Assembly: GCA_000720535.1 (NCBI GenBank)
Contig: JOAZ01000019.1
Location: 62,001-126,000, forward strand
DNA from: Streptomyces halstedii
GTDB taxonomy: Bacteria; Actinomycetota; Actinomycetes; Streptomycetales; Streptomycetaceae
Reading direction: 5' to 3'
DNA length: 64,000 bases
How positions within the stretch are numbered: the first letter of the stretch is position 1; each line of letters begins with the position of its first letter. Both the position numbers and the translations under genes were made by a program. This document shows positions 15,541 to 24,944 of this stretch, piece after piece. The notes below the pieces were generated by a model. It searched no databases. It saw only the letters and a program-made list of their open reading frames with translations, and was not told the origin of the DNA.

Positions 15541-16455
15541 ATGACCAGCGCGGACACCGGAGCGGCCGAGCCCGTGCCACCCCCGCCCGGCGGGGTGCTG
15601 TGGAGCCTGGCCGGAGATATCAGGGCGCTGCTCATGCTGCCCGCCGCGCTCACCCTCCAGGTGGCCCACCCGGCCGTCGGCGCGGGCGTGGACGAGTACT
15701 CGGTCTTCCGCACCGACCCCTGGGGGCGCGGCGAACGCTCCCTGCGTTCCCTCCAGCTCTGGGTGTACGGAGGAGAGGCGGGCGTCGAAGAGGGCCGCCG
15801 GCTGCGCACCCTGCACCGCTCCATCCAGGGCACCGACACCCGGGGCCGCCCCTACCACGCGCTCGCGCCCGCTAACTACGCCTGGGTGCACGCCACCGGC
15901 TTCCCCGTCTACCGGCACGCCACGCGCTATCTGGTCCGGCCGCTCACCGAGGCGCAGGAGCGGGCGCTGTACCGGGAGTGGCTCCAGGTCGGCCGGGTAC
16001 TCGGCATCCACGACCGGGACATGCCACAGACGATCGAGGAGTTCTGGCCGTACTACCACGCCGTGCTCGCCGAGGAGATCGAGCGGACCGTCGTCGTGGA
16101 GGACCTGGTCGCCACCGACCGCCCCGTACCGCCGCCGGACCGGGGGCCGCTGGTCGCGCGCCTCCTGCTCCGGGCGCTGTGGCCGGTGCTGCTGCCGCCG
16201 CTCGCGCGGTTCCGCCGGTTCATCACGATCGGGCTGATGCCGCCGGACGCCCGCGAGGCGATCGGTCTCGAATGGAGCGCCGCCCAGGAACGACGGCTGC
16301 GGAGGTTCTGCGGGCTGGTGCGCCGGGTCGTGCCCGTCCTGCCCGAACGGCTGCGTTATCTGCCGCTCGCCCGGCGGGCGCGGGCGGCCTGGCGCGCGGA
16401 GCGCGGGGCCCGGGGCGTCAGGCCGACGCGCGCCGGATCAGTTCGGTCGGGGTGA
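15541..16455 (+). CDS. MpaB/DUF2236 oxygenase-family protein (second copy)
   Basis: A 304-residue paralogue-type member of the same broad family, from a different subgroup: SLAGDIRALLMLPAALTLQVAHPAVGAGV, FRTDPWGRGERSLRSLQ, the heme-family His in the HATGFPVYRHATRYL region, and EEFWPYYHAVLAEEIERT. ATG 15541 follows GGGGAGCACC. The frame is open to 15409 upstream, but that stretch is Pro/Ala-rich with no family sequence. Its last 38 bp overlap the convergent LacI gene. It shares a divergent control region with the other DUF2236 gene. Confidence 0.87.
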   Translation: MTSADTGAAEPVPPPPGGVLWSLAGDIRALLMLPAALTLQVAHPAVGAGVDEYSVFRTDPWGRGERSLRSLQLWVYGGEAGVEEGRRLRTLHRSIQGTDTRGRPYHALAPANYAWVHATGFPVYRHATRYLVRPLTEAQERALYREWLQVGRVLGIHDRDMPQTIEEFWPYYHAVLAEEIERTVVVEDLVATDRPVPPPDRGPLVARLLLRALWPVLLPPLARFRRFITIGLMPPDAREAIGLEWSAAQERRLRRFCGLVRRVVPVLPERLRYLPLARRARAAWRAERGARGVRPTRAGSVRSG

Positions 16456-17470
16456 CCACCGAGGCGGGCCACTCCCCGGCGCCGTGGTCCAGCCGCTCCA
16501 TCAGCAGCCGCACCATGAGCCGCCCCATGCCCTCCACGTCCTGACGGACCGTCGTCAACGGCGGGTCGGTGGCCTCGGCGACCGAGGCCATGTCGTCGAA
16601 GCCGACCAGTGCCACCTCCTCGGGCACCCGCAGCCCCCTCGCGCGCAGCACCCGCAGGGCACCCGAGGCCATCAGGTCGTTCGCCACGAAGACCGCGTCC
16701 AGGTCCGGGCGGACCTCCAGCAGCCGTTCCATCGCCCGAGCGCCACCGTCCGCCGTGAAGTCGCCGTCCACGGTCAGCGCCGGATCGGCGTCCGGCAGCA
16801 CGTCGCGGTAGCCGTCGATCCGGTCGAGCGCCGACGTCTGGTCGCGCGGGCCCGCTATGTGCGCGACGCGCCGCCGGCCAAGTGACACCAGATGACGTAC
16901 GGCCTCCCGGGCGCCGCCCCGGTTGTCGCAGTCGACGTACGGCACCGGCGTCCCGGCGCCGTCCCCCTCCGGAGGCCGCTCAGGCCGTCCGCCGTAGACC
17001 GTCGGCACCCGGAACCGGCGGATGATCGCGGGCAGTTCGTCGTCCGTGTGCAGGGAGAAGGCCAGGACGCCGTCCACATGCCCGCCCGCCAGATAGCGGG
17101 TGACCCGGTCGAAGTCGCCCCTGCCCTCCACCAGCAGCAGGACCAGTTGCGCGTCGTGCGCGTTCAACTCGCGGCTGATCCCGCGGATCTGGCGGGAGAA
17201 GAAGGGGTCGGAGAAGATCCGGAACTCGGGTTCGTCGATGATCACGGCCACCGCGCCGTTGCGCCGGGTGACCAGGGTCCGGGCCGCGTGGTTCGGGATG
17301 TAACCCAGCTCGTCGACCGCCTTGCGCACCTGGTCCACCAGTGGCTGGCGCACCCCGGCACCGCCGTTGACGACCCGGGACACCGTCGCCCGGGACACAC
17401 CGGCGTGGGCGGCGACCGCCTCCAGGGTGGGCCGGACGTCACGCTGCGGTTGGGGGGTCGGGTCGGGCAA
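16418..17470 (-). CDS. LacI-family transcriptional regulator
   Basis: A 350-residue regulator: HTH at about residues 14-33 (TLEAVAAHAGVSRATVSRVVNG), hinge helix (NHAARTLVTRRNG), then a periplasmic-binding-protein-like effector domain (DGVLAFSLH, RRVAHIAGP, DAVFVANDLMASGALRVLRARGLRVPEEVALVGFDD). These are typical of sugar- or polyol-responsive repressors. TTG 17470 is chosen as start, with GAGGAG 7 bp upstream. A perfect 18-bp palindrome lies 19 bp upstream and is probably its own operator. It is divergent from the BCCT transporter, a possible target. Confidence 0.93.
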   Translation of the reverse strand: MPDPTPQPQRDVRPTLEAVAAHAGVSRATVSRVVNGGAGVRQPLVDQVRKAVDELGYIPNHAARTLVTRRNGAVAVIIDEPEFRIFSDPFFSRQIRGISRELNAHDAQLVLLLVEGRGDFDRVTRYLAGGHVDGVLAFSLHTDDELPAIIRRFRVPTVYGGRPERPPEGDGAGTPVPYVDCDNRGGAREAVRHLVSLGRRRVAHIAGPRDQTSALDRIDGYRDVLPDADPALTVDGDFTADGGARAMERLLEVRPDLDAVFVANDLMASGALRVLRARGLRVPEEVALVGFDDMASVAEATDPPLTTVRQDVEGMGRLMVRLLMERLDHGAGEWPASVVTPTELIRRASA

Positions 17471-17489
17471 GGGACGCTCCTCGGACGCG

Positions 17490-17507
17490 CGTGCCCGATC
17501 GGGCACG
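17490..17507. promoter_or_regulatory. Perfect 18-bp palindrome, probable LacI operator
   Basis: CGTGCCCGATCGGGCACG is fully self-complementary. It sits 19 bp upstream of the LacI-type regulator start, in the position expected for autorepression. Confidence 0.75.
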
Positions 17508-17515
17508 GCCGAACC

Positions 17516-17547
17516 GGCGGGTTCAGCACAACGGGCGGGTTCAGCAC
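17516..17547. repeat. Two direct copies of GGCGGGTTCAGCAC
   Basis: Exact 14-bp copies at 17516-17529 and 17534-17547 (period 18 bp), in the lacI-BCCT intergenic region. They may be a second regulatory element or a local duplication. Confidence 0.85.
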
Positions 17548-17772
17548 GAACGCCCGCCAGCCTAACCGCCCGGGCGGCCGCGCCGGGCGGACGTGCGGCG
17601 CCGCGGACGCAGATCGCCGCGCCCGCGCACCGGCACGGACGCACGGCGCCACGGACGCGTGTCCCGCACGGCAGACCGTGCCGTGGCGGTCCGCGGATGC
17701 CGGGAGATGTACGCCGTGTGTGGTACTGCCTACAAGGGGCGATATCAGCGCATCACACGAAAGGTGCCGTTT

Positions 17773-19506
17773 GTGTCACATGATGAGCAGGGAACCGGCG
17801 GCCGGGAGTACCTTCCGGTCACCGCCGATCTGCCCGCCGAGCCGGTCCGGGGCCGTCCCACGACCGACCGGGTGGTCTTCGGCGTCGCGGCGGGCCTCAC
17901 CCTCGCCTTCGTGATCTGGGGCTCCACGGCCACCGAATCGCTGGAGAACGCCTCCCACACACTGCTCGACGGCCTCATCCACAACGGCGGCTGGGGCTTC
18001 ATGCTGGCCGCTTCCGGCTTCGTGGTCTTCGCCCTCTGGCTCGCGGTCAGCCGCTACGGGAAGATCTCGCTCGGCCAGGAGGGCGAGGAGCCCGAATTCC
18101 GCACGGTCTCCTGGGTCGCGATGATGTTCAGCGCCGGCATGGGCATCGGCCTGATGTTCTACGGGGTGAGCGAGCCGCTGTCCCACTTCCGCAAGCCACC
18201 CCCCGGCACGCATCCCGCCGACGACGCCGAGGCGATGCAGACGGCGATGGCGACCACCCTCTTCCACTGGACGCTCCATCCGTGGGCGATCTACGCGGTC
18301 GTCGGACTCGCCATCGCCTACAGCACCTACCGGAGGCGCCGACGGCAGACCATCAGCGCGGTCTTCGAGCCGCTCATCGGATCCCGGCACGCCCACGGGG
18401 GCGTCGGCCGGGTCATCGACATCCTGGCCATCTTCGCGACCCTCTTCGGCTCCGCGGCCTCGCTGGGGCTCGGCGCGCTCCAGATCGGCAGCGGCTTCCA
18501 CGAACTCAACTGGATGGAGAAGACCGGCACGGGCCTGCTGGTCGCGATCATCGCCGTCCTCACGGCCGCCTTCGTCGCCTCCGCCGTGTCCGGAGTCGAG
18601 CGGGGCATCCAGTGGCTGTCCAACATCAACATGGTGCTCGCCCTGATCCTGGCGGCCTTCGTCTTCGTCGTCGGCCCCACCATCATCGTGCTCGACCTCA
18701 TCCCCACCTCGATCGCCGCGTACTTCGGCGACCTGCCGCAGCTCGCCGGGCGTACCGAGGCGACCGGACAGGGCGAGGTGGCCGAATGGCTCGCCGGCTG
18801 GACGGTCTTCTACTGGGCCTGGTGGATCTCCTGGACCCCCTTCGTCGGCATGTTCATCGCCAGGATCAGCCGTGGCCGGACGATCCGTCAGTTCGTCGGC
18901 GGTGTGATCCTGGTGCCCAGCACGGTGAGCCTGATCTGGTTCGCCGTGTTCGGCGGCACCGCGATCAGACTGGACGAGGCGGGCCGGCTCAAGGGGGTCG
19001 GCGCCACCCAGGAGGCACAGCTCTTCGGGGTCCTCCAGCAGTTCCCGGCCGCGACGCTGATGAGCATCCTCGTCATGGTCCTGGTCGGCATCTTCTTCGT
19101 CTCCGGCGCCGACGCGGCCTCGGTCGTGATGGGCACGCTCTCCCAGAAGGGCGTGCTCGAACCCGCCCGCTGGGTCGTGATCTTCTGGGGCGTGGTCACC
19201 GGCGCGGTGGCGGCGGTCATGCTGCTCATCGGCAACGGCGAGGGCGACGCGCTGGCGGGCCTCCAGAACCTGACGATCCTGGTGGCCGCGCCGTTCACCG
19301 TCGTGATGGTCGGTATGTGCGTCTCCCTGATGCGGGACCTGCGGCACGACCCCCTGATCGTCCGCAGGGAGTTCGGCGTGGAGGCCGTCGAGTCGGCAGT
19401 GATCCAGGGGCACGCCAAGTACGACGGCGACTTCGAGATCCGGATCGGCCCCGGCGCCGAGGAGGTCACCTACGACGAACGGCACCAGCCCCGGCCGCCC
19501 GCCTGA
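17773..19506 (+). CDS. BCCT-family betaine/choline/carnitine transporter
   Basis: A 577-residue membrane protein with about twelve transmembrane helices importing quaternary ammonium compatible solutes with Na+ or H+. Family signatures are FSAGMGIGLMFYGVSEPLSHF (substrate/ion helix) and the aromatic box segment FYWAWWISWTPFVGMFIARISRGRT. The 60-residue C-terminal tail is acidic and hydrophilic and may be regulatory. GTG 17773 is preferred because GAAAGG lies 8 bp before it; GTG 17764 is in frame. It is monocistronic and divergent from the LacI regulator. Confidence 0.95.
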   Translation: MSHDEQGTGGREYLPVTADLPAEPVRGRPTTDRVVFGVAAGLTLAFVIWGSTATESLENASHTLLDGLIHNGGWGFMLAASGFVVFALWLAVSRYGKISLGQEGEEPEFRTVSWVAMMFSAGMGIGLMFYGVSEPLSHFRKPPPGTHPADDAEAMQTAMATTLFHWTLHPWAIYAVVGLAIAYSTYRRRRRQTISAVFEPLIGSRHAHGGVGRVIDILAIFATLFGSAASLGLGALQIGSGFHELNWMEKTGTGLLVAIIAVLTAAFVASAVSGVERGIQWLSNINMVLALILAAFVFVVGPTIIVLDLIPTSIAAYFGDLPQLAGRTEATGQGEVAEWLAGWTVFYWAWWISWTPFVGMFIARISRGRTIRQFVGGVILVPSTVSLIWFAVFGGTAIRLDEAGRLKGVGATQEAQLFGVLQQFPAATLMSILVMVLVGIFFVSGADAASVVMGTLSQKGVLEPARWVVIFWGVVTGAVAAVMLLIGNGEGDALAGLQNLTILVAAPFTVVMVGMCVSLMRDLRHDPLIVRREFGVEAVESAVIQGHAKYDGDFEIRIGPGAEEVTYDERHQPRPPA

Positions 19507-19543
19507 GAAGGCGCCCCGGCACGGCGCCCCCGCCGGGCTCCGC

Positions 19544-20476
19544 TCAGCCCACCAGAGAGGCCGCGGCCCGCGCACAGCCCCACGCCACCGTGACCCCGGC
19601 CCCGCCGTGCCCGTAGTTGTGCACCAGCAGGCCGCCGCCCGGCAGCTCCTCGGCCTCGATCCGCACGCCGCCGTCCCGGGACGGCCGCAGCCCCACCCGG
19701 TGGGCGGTCACCCGGGCGCCCGCGATCTCCGGCCGCACCCGCGCACACCGCGCCACGATCGCCTCGGCCGTCCCCGGATCGGGCTCCGTACGCCAGTCGT
19801 CCGCCTCCGCCGTGCCGCCCAGCACCAGGCCGCCCGGCTGCGGGAAGAAGTACGTCGTCGCGCTCGACGCCGGATCCGCCTCGGCGAACCACTCCCGGAC
19901 ACCCGGGTTCTCCACCACGACCAACTGGCCCCGCACCGGCCGCACCCCCGGGTCCGGGACCAGCTCACGGGCGCCCAGGCCCGTGCAGTTGACCACCACC
20001 GGGGCCTCGGCGGCGGCCTCCCCGAAGTCGCGGACCGTACGCCGCTCCAGCCCCCCGCCCGCCGCCGCCAGCCGCCGCTCCAGCCACGCCAGATGCACCG
20101 GCATGTCGATCAGGGGCAACCTCACCCGCAGCCCCCGTGCCCCCTCCGACGCCCCCGCCAGACCGTCCGCCCACGGCCCCAGCGACGCGAGGCGTACCCC
20201 CGCGTGCGTCCCGGCGACCATCCGCACGCCGGTCTCCACCGGGGAGGCGGCCAGTTCCCCGTACACCCGCAGCGTCTCCAGCGACCAGTCGCCGGCCCGC
20301 GCCCCGGGCTCGATCCGGTACGGCCACCACAGCGCCCCGGCCACCGCCGAGGTGGTGCCCGACGCCGGGTCCCGGGACCACACCCGCACCCGCCGGCCGC
20401 GCTCCGCCAGCACCAGCGCGGTGGTCAGCCCGCTGACCCCGCCACCCACCACGACCACGTCCGCCGTTCCGCCCAT
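19544..20476 (-). CDS. D-amino-acid oxidase (FAD-dependent)
   Basis: A 310-residue DAAO-fold flavoprotein oxidatively deaminating D-amino acids to keto acids, NH3 and H2O2. Seen: the dinucleotide site VVVVGGGVSGLTTALVLAERG at the N-terminus, the GALWWPYR active-site segment, TYFFPQPGGLVLGGT with the substrate Tyr region, the carboxylate-binding Arg in VGLRPSRDGGVRIE, and C-terminal HNYGHGGAGVTVAWG. ATG 20476 is the family-like start; upstream in-frame sequence is Arg-rich and non-homologous. It is divergent from the ABC-F gene, with no link in function apparent. Confidence 0.93.
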   Translation of the reverse strand: MGGTADVVVVGGGVSGLTTALVLAERGRRVRVWSRDPASGTTSAVAGALWWPYRIEPGARAGDWSLETLRVYGELAASPVETGVRMVAGTHAGVRLASLGPWADGLAGASEGARGLRVRLPLIDMPVHLAWLERRLAAAGGGLERRTVRDFGEAAAEAPVVVNCTGLGARELVPDPGVRPVRGQLVVVENPGVREWFAEADPASSATTYFFPQPGGLVLGGTAEADDWRTEPDPGTAEAIVARCARVRPEIAGARVTAHRVGLRPSRDGGVRIEAEELPGGGLLVHNYGHGGAGVTVAWGCARAAASLVG

Positions 20477-20579
20477 CGCGCCCACTCCCGTCGCCGTTCT
20501 CCGCCTCGTCCGCCGGGCCCGGCGGCCCGGCACGGGCCCGCTCAGGGCCGACCCGCCGGTTCGCTAGGATCGCATCCTG

Positions 20580-22220
20580 ATGACTGCCACCCTCGTCGCC
20601 AAGGACCTCGCCGCCGGGCACGGCGACCGCACCCTCTTCACCGGCCTCGATCTCGTCGTCGCCCCCGGCGACGTGATCGGGCTCGTCGGGGCCAACGGAG
20701 CCGGTAAATCCTCCCTGCTCCGCCTCCTGGCCGGGCTCGACCGGCCCGAGGAGGGCGAACTGCGGCTCTCCCCGCCCGGCGCCACCGTCGGACACCTCCC
20801 CCAGGAGCCCGAGCGCCGCGCGGGCGAATCCGTACGGGAGTTCCTCGCCCGCCGTACCGGGGTCGCCGACGCCCAGCGGGCGATGGACGCCGCGACCCAG
20901 GCCCTGGTCGACCAGGCGCCCGGCGCGGACGACGCCTACGCCGAGAGCCTGGAGCGCTGGCTCGCCCTCGGCGGTGCCGACCTCGACGAGCGCGCCGAGG
21001 ACGTCGCCGCCGAACTCGGTCTGACCGTCGGCCTCGACTCCGCGATGACCGCCCTCTCCGGCGGTCAGGCCGCCCGCGCGGGGCTGGCCTCGCTGCTGCT
21101 GTCACGCTACGACGTCTTCCTGCTCGACGAGCCCACCAACGACCTCGACCTGGACGGCCTGGAACGCCTCGAACGCTTCGTCTCCGGACTGCGGGCCGGC
21201 ACCGTCGTCGTCAGCCACGACCGCGAGTTCCTCATGCGCACGGTCACCGAGGTGCTCGAACTCGACCTCGCGCAGCAGCAGGTCACCCTCTACGGCGGCG
21301 GGTACGCCTCCTACCTGGAGGAGCGCGAACGCGCCCGCGCCCACGCCCGCGAGGAGTTCGAGGAGTACGCGGACCGGCGCTCCGCCCTGGAAGGCCGCGC
21401 CCAGACACAGCGAGGCTGGATGGAGAAGGGCGTCAGGAACGCCCGCCGCAAGGCCACCGACAACGACAAGATGGGCCGCAAGTTCCGCAGCGAGACCAGC
21501 GAGAAGCAGGCCGCCAAGGCCAAGCAGACGCTGCGCATGATCGAGCGGCTGGAGGTCGTCGAGGAACCCCGCAAGGAATGGGAGCTGCGGATGGAGATCG
21601 CCTCCGCCCCCCGCTCCGGCTCCGTCGTCGCCACGCTCCGCGACGCGTCCGTCGTCCGCGGCGACTTCACCTTCGGCCCCGCCACCCTCCAGATCGACTG
21701 GGCGGACCGGGTCGCCGTCACCGGCGCCAACGGCTCGGGCAAGTCCACCCTGCTCGCCGCGCTGCTCGGCCGTCTGCCGCTGGACTCCGGCCACGCCTCG
21801 CTCGGCTCGGGCGTCGTGGTCGGGGAGGTCGACCAGGCGCGGAAGCTCTTCCACGGTACGGAGAGCCTGCTGGACGCCTTCTGCGCGGCGGTCCCGGACA
21901 CCGAACCCGCCGAGGTCCGCACCCTGCTCGCCAAGTTCGGGCTGCGCGCGGCCCATGTGCTGCGCCCCGCCACCACCCTCTCGCCGGGTGAGCGCACCCG
22001 TGCCGCCCTCGCGCTCCTCCAGGGCCGGGGCGTCAACCTGCTGGTGCTGGACGAACCGACCAACCACCTGGACCTGCCGGCGATCGAACAGCTGGAGTCG
22101 GCGCTCGATTCGTACACCGGCACGCTGCTGCTGGTGACGCACGACCGCCGGATGCTCGAAGCCGTCCGCACCACCCGCCGCCTGGAGGTCGCCGGCGGCA
22201 CGGTCGTCGAGGCCGGCTGA
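20580..22220 (+). CDS. ABC-F family ATPase (ribosome-associated, two ATP-binding domains)
   Basis: A 546-residue soluble protein with two nucleotide-binding domains and no membrane part. Domain 1: Walker A GANGAGKSS, signature LSGGQ, Walker B FLLDEPTNDLD. Domain 2: Walker A GANGSGKST, signature LSPGE, Walker B LVLDEPTNHLD. Between them is a charged, Arg/Lys-rich linker (residues about 235-325) that in this family enters the ribosomal E site. Such proteins either regulate translation or protect ribosomes from antibiotics; the sequence does not decide which. ATG 20580 is the start. Confidence 0.93.
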   Translation: MTATLVAKDLAAGHGDRTLFTGLDLVVAPGDVIGLVGANGAGKSSLLRLLAGLDRPEEGELRLSPPGATVGHLPQEPERRAGESVREFLARRTGVADAQRAMDAATQALVDQAPGADDAYAESLERWLALGGADLDERAEDVAAELGLTVGLDSAMTALSGGQAARAGLASLLLSRYDVFLLDEPTNDLDLDGLERLERFVSGLRAGTVVVSHDREFLMRTVTEVLELDLAQQQVTLYGGGYASYLEERERARAHAREEFEEYADRRSALEGRAQTQRGWMEKGVRNARRKATDNDKMGRKFRSETSEKQAAKAKQTLRMIERLEVVEEPRKEWELRMEIASAPRSGSVVATLRDASVVRGDFTFGPATLQIDWADRVAVTGANGSGKSTLLAALLGRLPLDSGHASLGSGVVVGEVDQARKLFHGTESLLDAFCAAVPDTEPAEVRTLLAKFGLRAAHVLRPATTLSPGERTRAALALLQGRGVNLLVLDEPTNHLDLPAIEQLESALDSYTGTLLLVTHDRRMLEAVRTTRRLEVAGGTVVEAG

Positions 22221-22225
22221 CACGG

Positions 22226-22262
22226 CGGGCCCGCCCTCCCGGTACGGCGGAGGGCGGGCCCG
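22226..22262. terminator. Bidirectional hairpin between ABC-F and Tex genes
   Basis: A perfect 14-bp stem (CGGGCCCGCCCTCC at 22226-22239, complement at 22249-22262) with a 9-nt loop lies between the converging 3' ends. Confidence 0.85.
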
Positions 22263-22274
22263 GCACCGGTGTCC

Positions 22275-24773
22275 TCAGCGCTTGCGGCCGCCCTGGTCAG
22301 GGCCCGTCAGCCCCGCGCGGCGGAGCGCGTCCGCCATCGCGCTGTTGGCCGGCGCGGGCGACGGACGCGAGGAGCCACCGCCCCGCCGGTCACGGCCCTG
22401 GCCGCCGCCACCCTGACGGCCGCCCTGCCGCTGCGGCTGCCCGGCCTGCCCCTGCCCGGACCGGCCGCCACCCTGCCCGGACTGCCCCTGGCCCGACCGC
22501 GCCTGGTCCTGCCGGCCCTGGCCGCCCTGACGCTGCCGCGGGGGACGCTCGCCGCCGCGCTCACGCTTCGGGCCCTGGCCGCCGCCCGCCGCCGACGCCT
22601 CGTCGTCCAGCCGCAGCGTCAGCGAGATCCGCTTGCGCGGGATGTCCACCTCCATGACCTTCACCTTGACGACGTCGCCCGGCTTCACCACGTCGCGCGG
22701 ATCCTTCACGAACGTCCGCGCCATCGCCGACACATGCACCAGACCGTCCTGGTGGACACCGACGTCCACGAACGCGCCGAACGCCGCGACGTTCGTGACG
22801 ACGCCCTCCAGCACCATGTCCGGAGCCAGGTCCCCGATCTTCTCGACACCCTCCCGGAAGGTGGCGGTCCGGAACGCCGGACGCGGGTCCCGCCCCGGCT
22901 TCTCCAGCTCCTTGAGGATGTCCGTGACCGTGGGCAGGCCGAACTTCTCGTCCACGAAGTCGTCCGGACGCAGGGAGCGCAGGACGTCCGTGTTGCCGAT
23001 CAGCGAGGCGACGTCGCCGCCCGTCCGTTTCACCATCGTCCGCACCACCGGATACGCCTCCGGGTGCACGCTGGAGGCGTCCAGCGGGTCACCGCCCCGG
23101 ATCCGCAGGAAGCCCGCGCACTGCTCGTACGCCTTCGGGCCGAGGCGCGCCACGTCCTTCAGCGTCCGGCGGGAGGGGAACGGGCCGTTGGTGTCACGGT
23201 GCGCCACGATGTTCTCGGCGAGCGTCGAGCCGATGCCCGACACCCGCGAGAGCAGCGGCGCCGACGCCGTGTTCACGTCGACCCCGACGCCGTTCACACA
23301 GTCCTCGACCACCGCGTCCAGCGAACGCGACAGCTTCACCTCCGACAGGTCGTGCTGGTACTGGCCGACGCCGATCGACTTCGGGTCGATCTTCACCAGC
23401 TCGGCCAACGGGTCCTGGAGCCGCCGGGCGATCGACACGGCACCGCGCAACGACACGTCCATGTCGGGCAGTTCCTGCGAGGCGAAGGCCGACGCCGAAT
23501 ACACGGACGCGCCCGCCTCCGACACCATCACCTTGGTGAGCTTCAGCTCCGGGTGGCGCTCGCACAGCTCACCGGCCAGCTTGTCCGTCTCCCGGGACGC
23601 CGTGCCGTTGCCGATGGCGATCAGCTCCACCCGGTGCTCCCTGGCCAGCCGCTCCAGGGTGGCCAGGGACTGCTCCCACTTGTTGGCCGGCACATGCGGG
23701 TGGATGACGTCGGTGGCGACGACCTTCCCGGTGGCGTCCACCACGGCGACCTTCACGCCCGTACGGAAACCGGGGTCGAGCCCCAGCGTCGCCCGGGTAC
23801 CGGCCGGAGCCGCGAGCAGCAGGTCCCGCAGGTTCGACGCGAAGACCCGGACCGCCTCATCCTCCGCCGCCGTCCGCAGCCGGAGCCGCAGATCGATGCC
23901 GAGGTGCACCAGGATCCGGGTGCGCCAGGCCCACCGCACCGTGTCACCGAGCCACGTGTCACCGGGCCGGCCGCGGTCCGCCACACCGAAACGGCGGGCG
24001 ATCATGTTCTCGTAGACCGAGGGGCCGGTCCGCTCGGCGCTCTCCCCGTCCTCGGGCGACAGGACCAGGTCGAGCACGTCCTCCTTCTCGCCCCGGAGCA
24101 TCGCCAGCACCCGGTGCGAGGGCAGCGCGGTGAACGGCTCCGCGAAGTCGAAGTAGTCCGCGAACTTCGCGCCCGCCTCCTCCTTGCCCTCGCGCACCTT
24201 CGACACGGCCCGGCCGTGCGACCACATGCGTTCGCGCAGCTCACCGGTCAGATCGGCGTCCTCCGAGAACCGCTCGGTCAGGATCGCGCGGGCGCCGTCC
24301 AGCGCCGCCTGGGGGTCGGCCACGCCCTTGTCCGCGTCGACGAACGCGGCCGCCGCGGCGAGCGGGTCCTGGGAGGGGTCGCCGAGCAGCCCGTCCGCCA
24401 GCGGTTCCAGACCGGCCTCGCGCGCGATCTGCGCCTTCGTCCGGCGCTTGGGTTTGAAGGGCAGATAGATGTCTTCGAGCCGCGCCTTGGTGTCGGCCGC
24501 CCGGATCCGCGCCTCCAGCTCCTCGTCGAGCTTGCCCTGTTCGCGTACGGAGTCGAGCACCGCCGTACGACGGTCCTCCAGCTCCCGCAGGTACCGCAGC
24601 CGTTCCTCAAGCGTGCGCAACTGCGCGTCGTCGAGCATCTCGGTCGCTTCCTTGCGGTAGCGCGCGATGAACGGCACGGTCGACCCGCCGTCGAGCAGCT
24701 CGACCGCCGCCCTCACCTGACGCTCCTGTACGCCGAGTTCCTCGGCGATCCTGCCTTCGATGGACGTCGTCAC
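22275..24773 (-). CDS. Tex-family S1 RNA-binding transcription accessory protein with long Gly/Gln/Arg-rich tail
   Basis: An 832-residue protein. Domain order: Tex N-terminal helical region ([35 protein letters not shown]), a YqgF/RNase-H-like domain ([18 protein letters not shown]), helix-hairpin-helix units ([19 protein letters not shown]), and an S1 domain at about residues 645-720 ([24 protein letters not shown]). The last 110 or so residues are a disordered Gly/Gln/Arg repeat region. Tex proteins bind nucleic acid and affect transcription elongation or stress tolerance. GTG 24773 is the start. It converges on ABC-F across a strong hairpin. Confidence 0.95.
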   Translation of the reverse strand: MTTSIEGRIAEELGVQERQVRAAVELLDGGSTVPFIARYRKEATEMLDDAQLRTLEERLRYLRELEDRRTAVLDSVREQGKLDEELEARIRAADTKARLEDIYLPFKPKRRTKAQIAREAGLEPLADGLLGDPSQDPLAAAAAFVDADKGVADPQAALDGARAILTERFSEDADLTGELRERMWSHGRAVSKVREGKEEAGAKFADYFDFAEPFTALPSHRVLAMLRGEKEDVLDLVLSPEDGESAERTGPSVYENMIARRFGVADRGRPGDTWLGDTVRWAWRTRILVHLGIDLRLRLRTAAEDEAVRVFASNLRDLLLAAPAGTRATLGLDPGFRTGVKVAVVDATGKVVATDVIHPHVPANKWEQSLATLERLAREHRVELIAIGNGTASRETDKLAGELCERHPELKLTKVMVSEAGASVYSASAFASQELPDMDVSLRGAVSIARRLQDPLAELVKIDPKSIGVGQYQHDLSEVKLSRSLDAVVEDCVNGVGVDVNTASAPLLSRVSGIGSTLAENIVAHRDTNGPFPSRRTLKDVARLGPKAYEQCAGFLRIRGGDPLDASSVHPEAYPVVRTMVKRTGGDVASLIGNTDVLRSLRPDDFVDEKFGLPTVTDILKELEKPGRDPRPAFRTATFREGVEKIGDLAPDMVLEGVVTNVAAFGAFVDVGVHQDGLVHVSAMARTFVKDPRDVVKPGDVVKVKVMEVDIPRKRISLTLRLDDEASAAGGGQGPKRERGGERPPRQRQGGQGRQDQARSGQGQSGQGGGRSGQGQAGQPQRQGGRQGGGGQGRDRRGGGSSRPSPAPANSAMADALRRAGLTGPDQGGRKR

Positions 24774-24944
24774 GGTTTTCCCGACTCGCCTTCTCGTACT
24801 GGCTGTGCTGGCTGTGCCACGGGGGTGGTCCACACCCGGGTGGTCCCCTTCGCCTGCATTGTGCCGGGTCGCCGGGTGCCGTGTCGCGCGACCTCCTCGA
24901 ACGCGGCCCGCGGATCCGCGGACCGCGAACGCCTCACGGACCGG

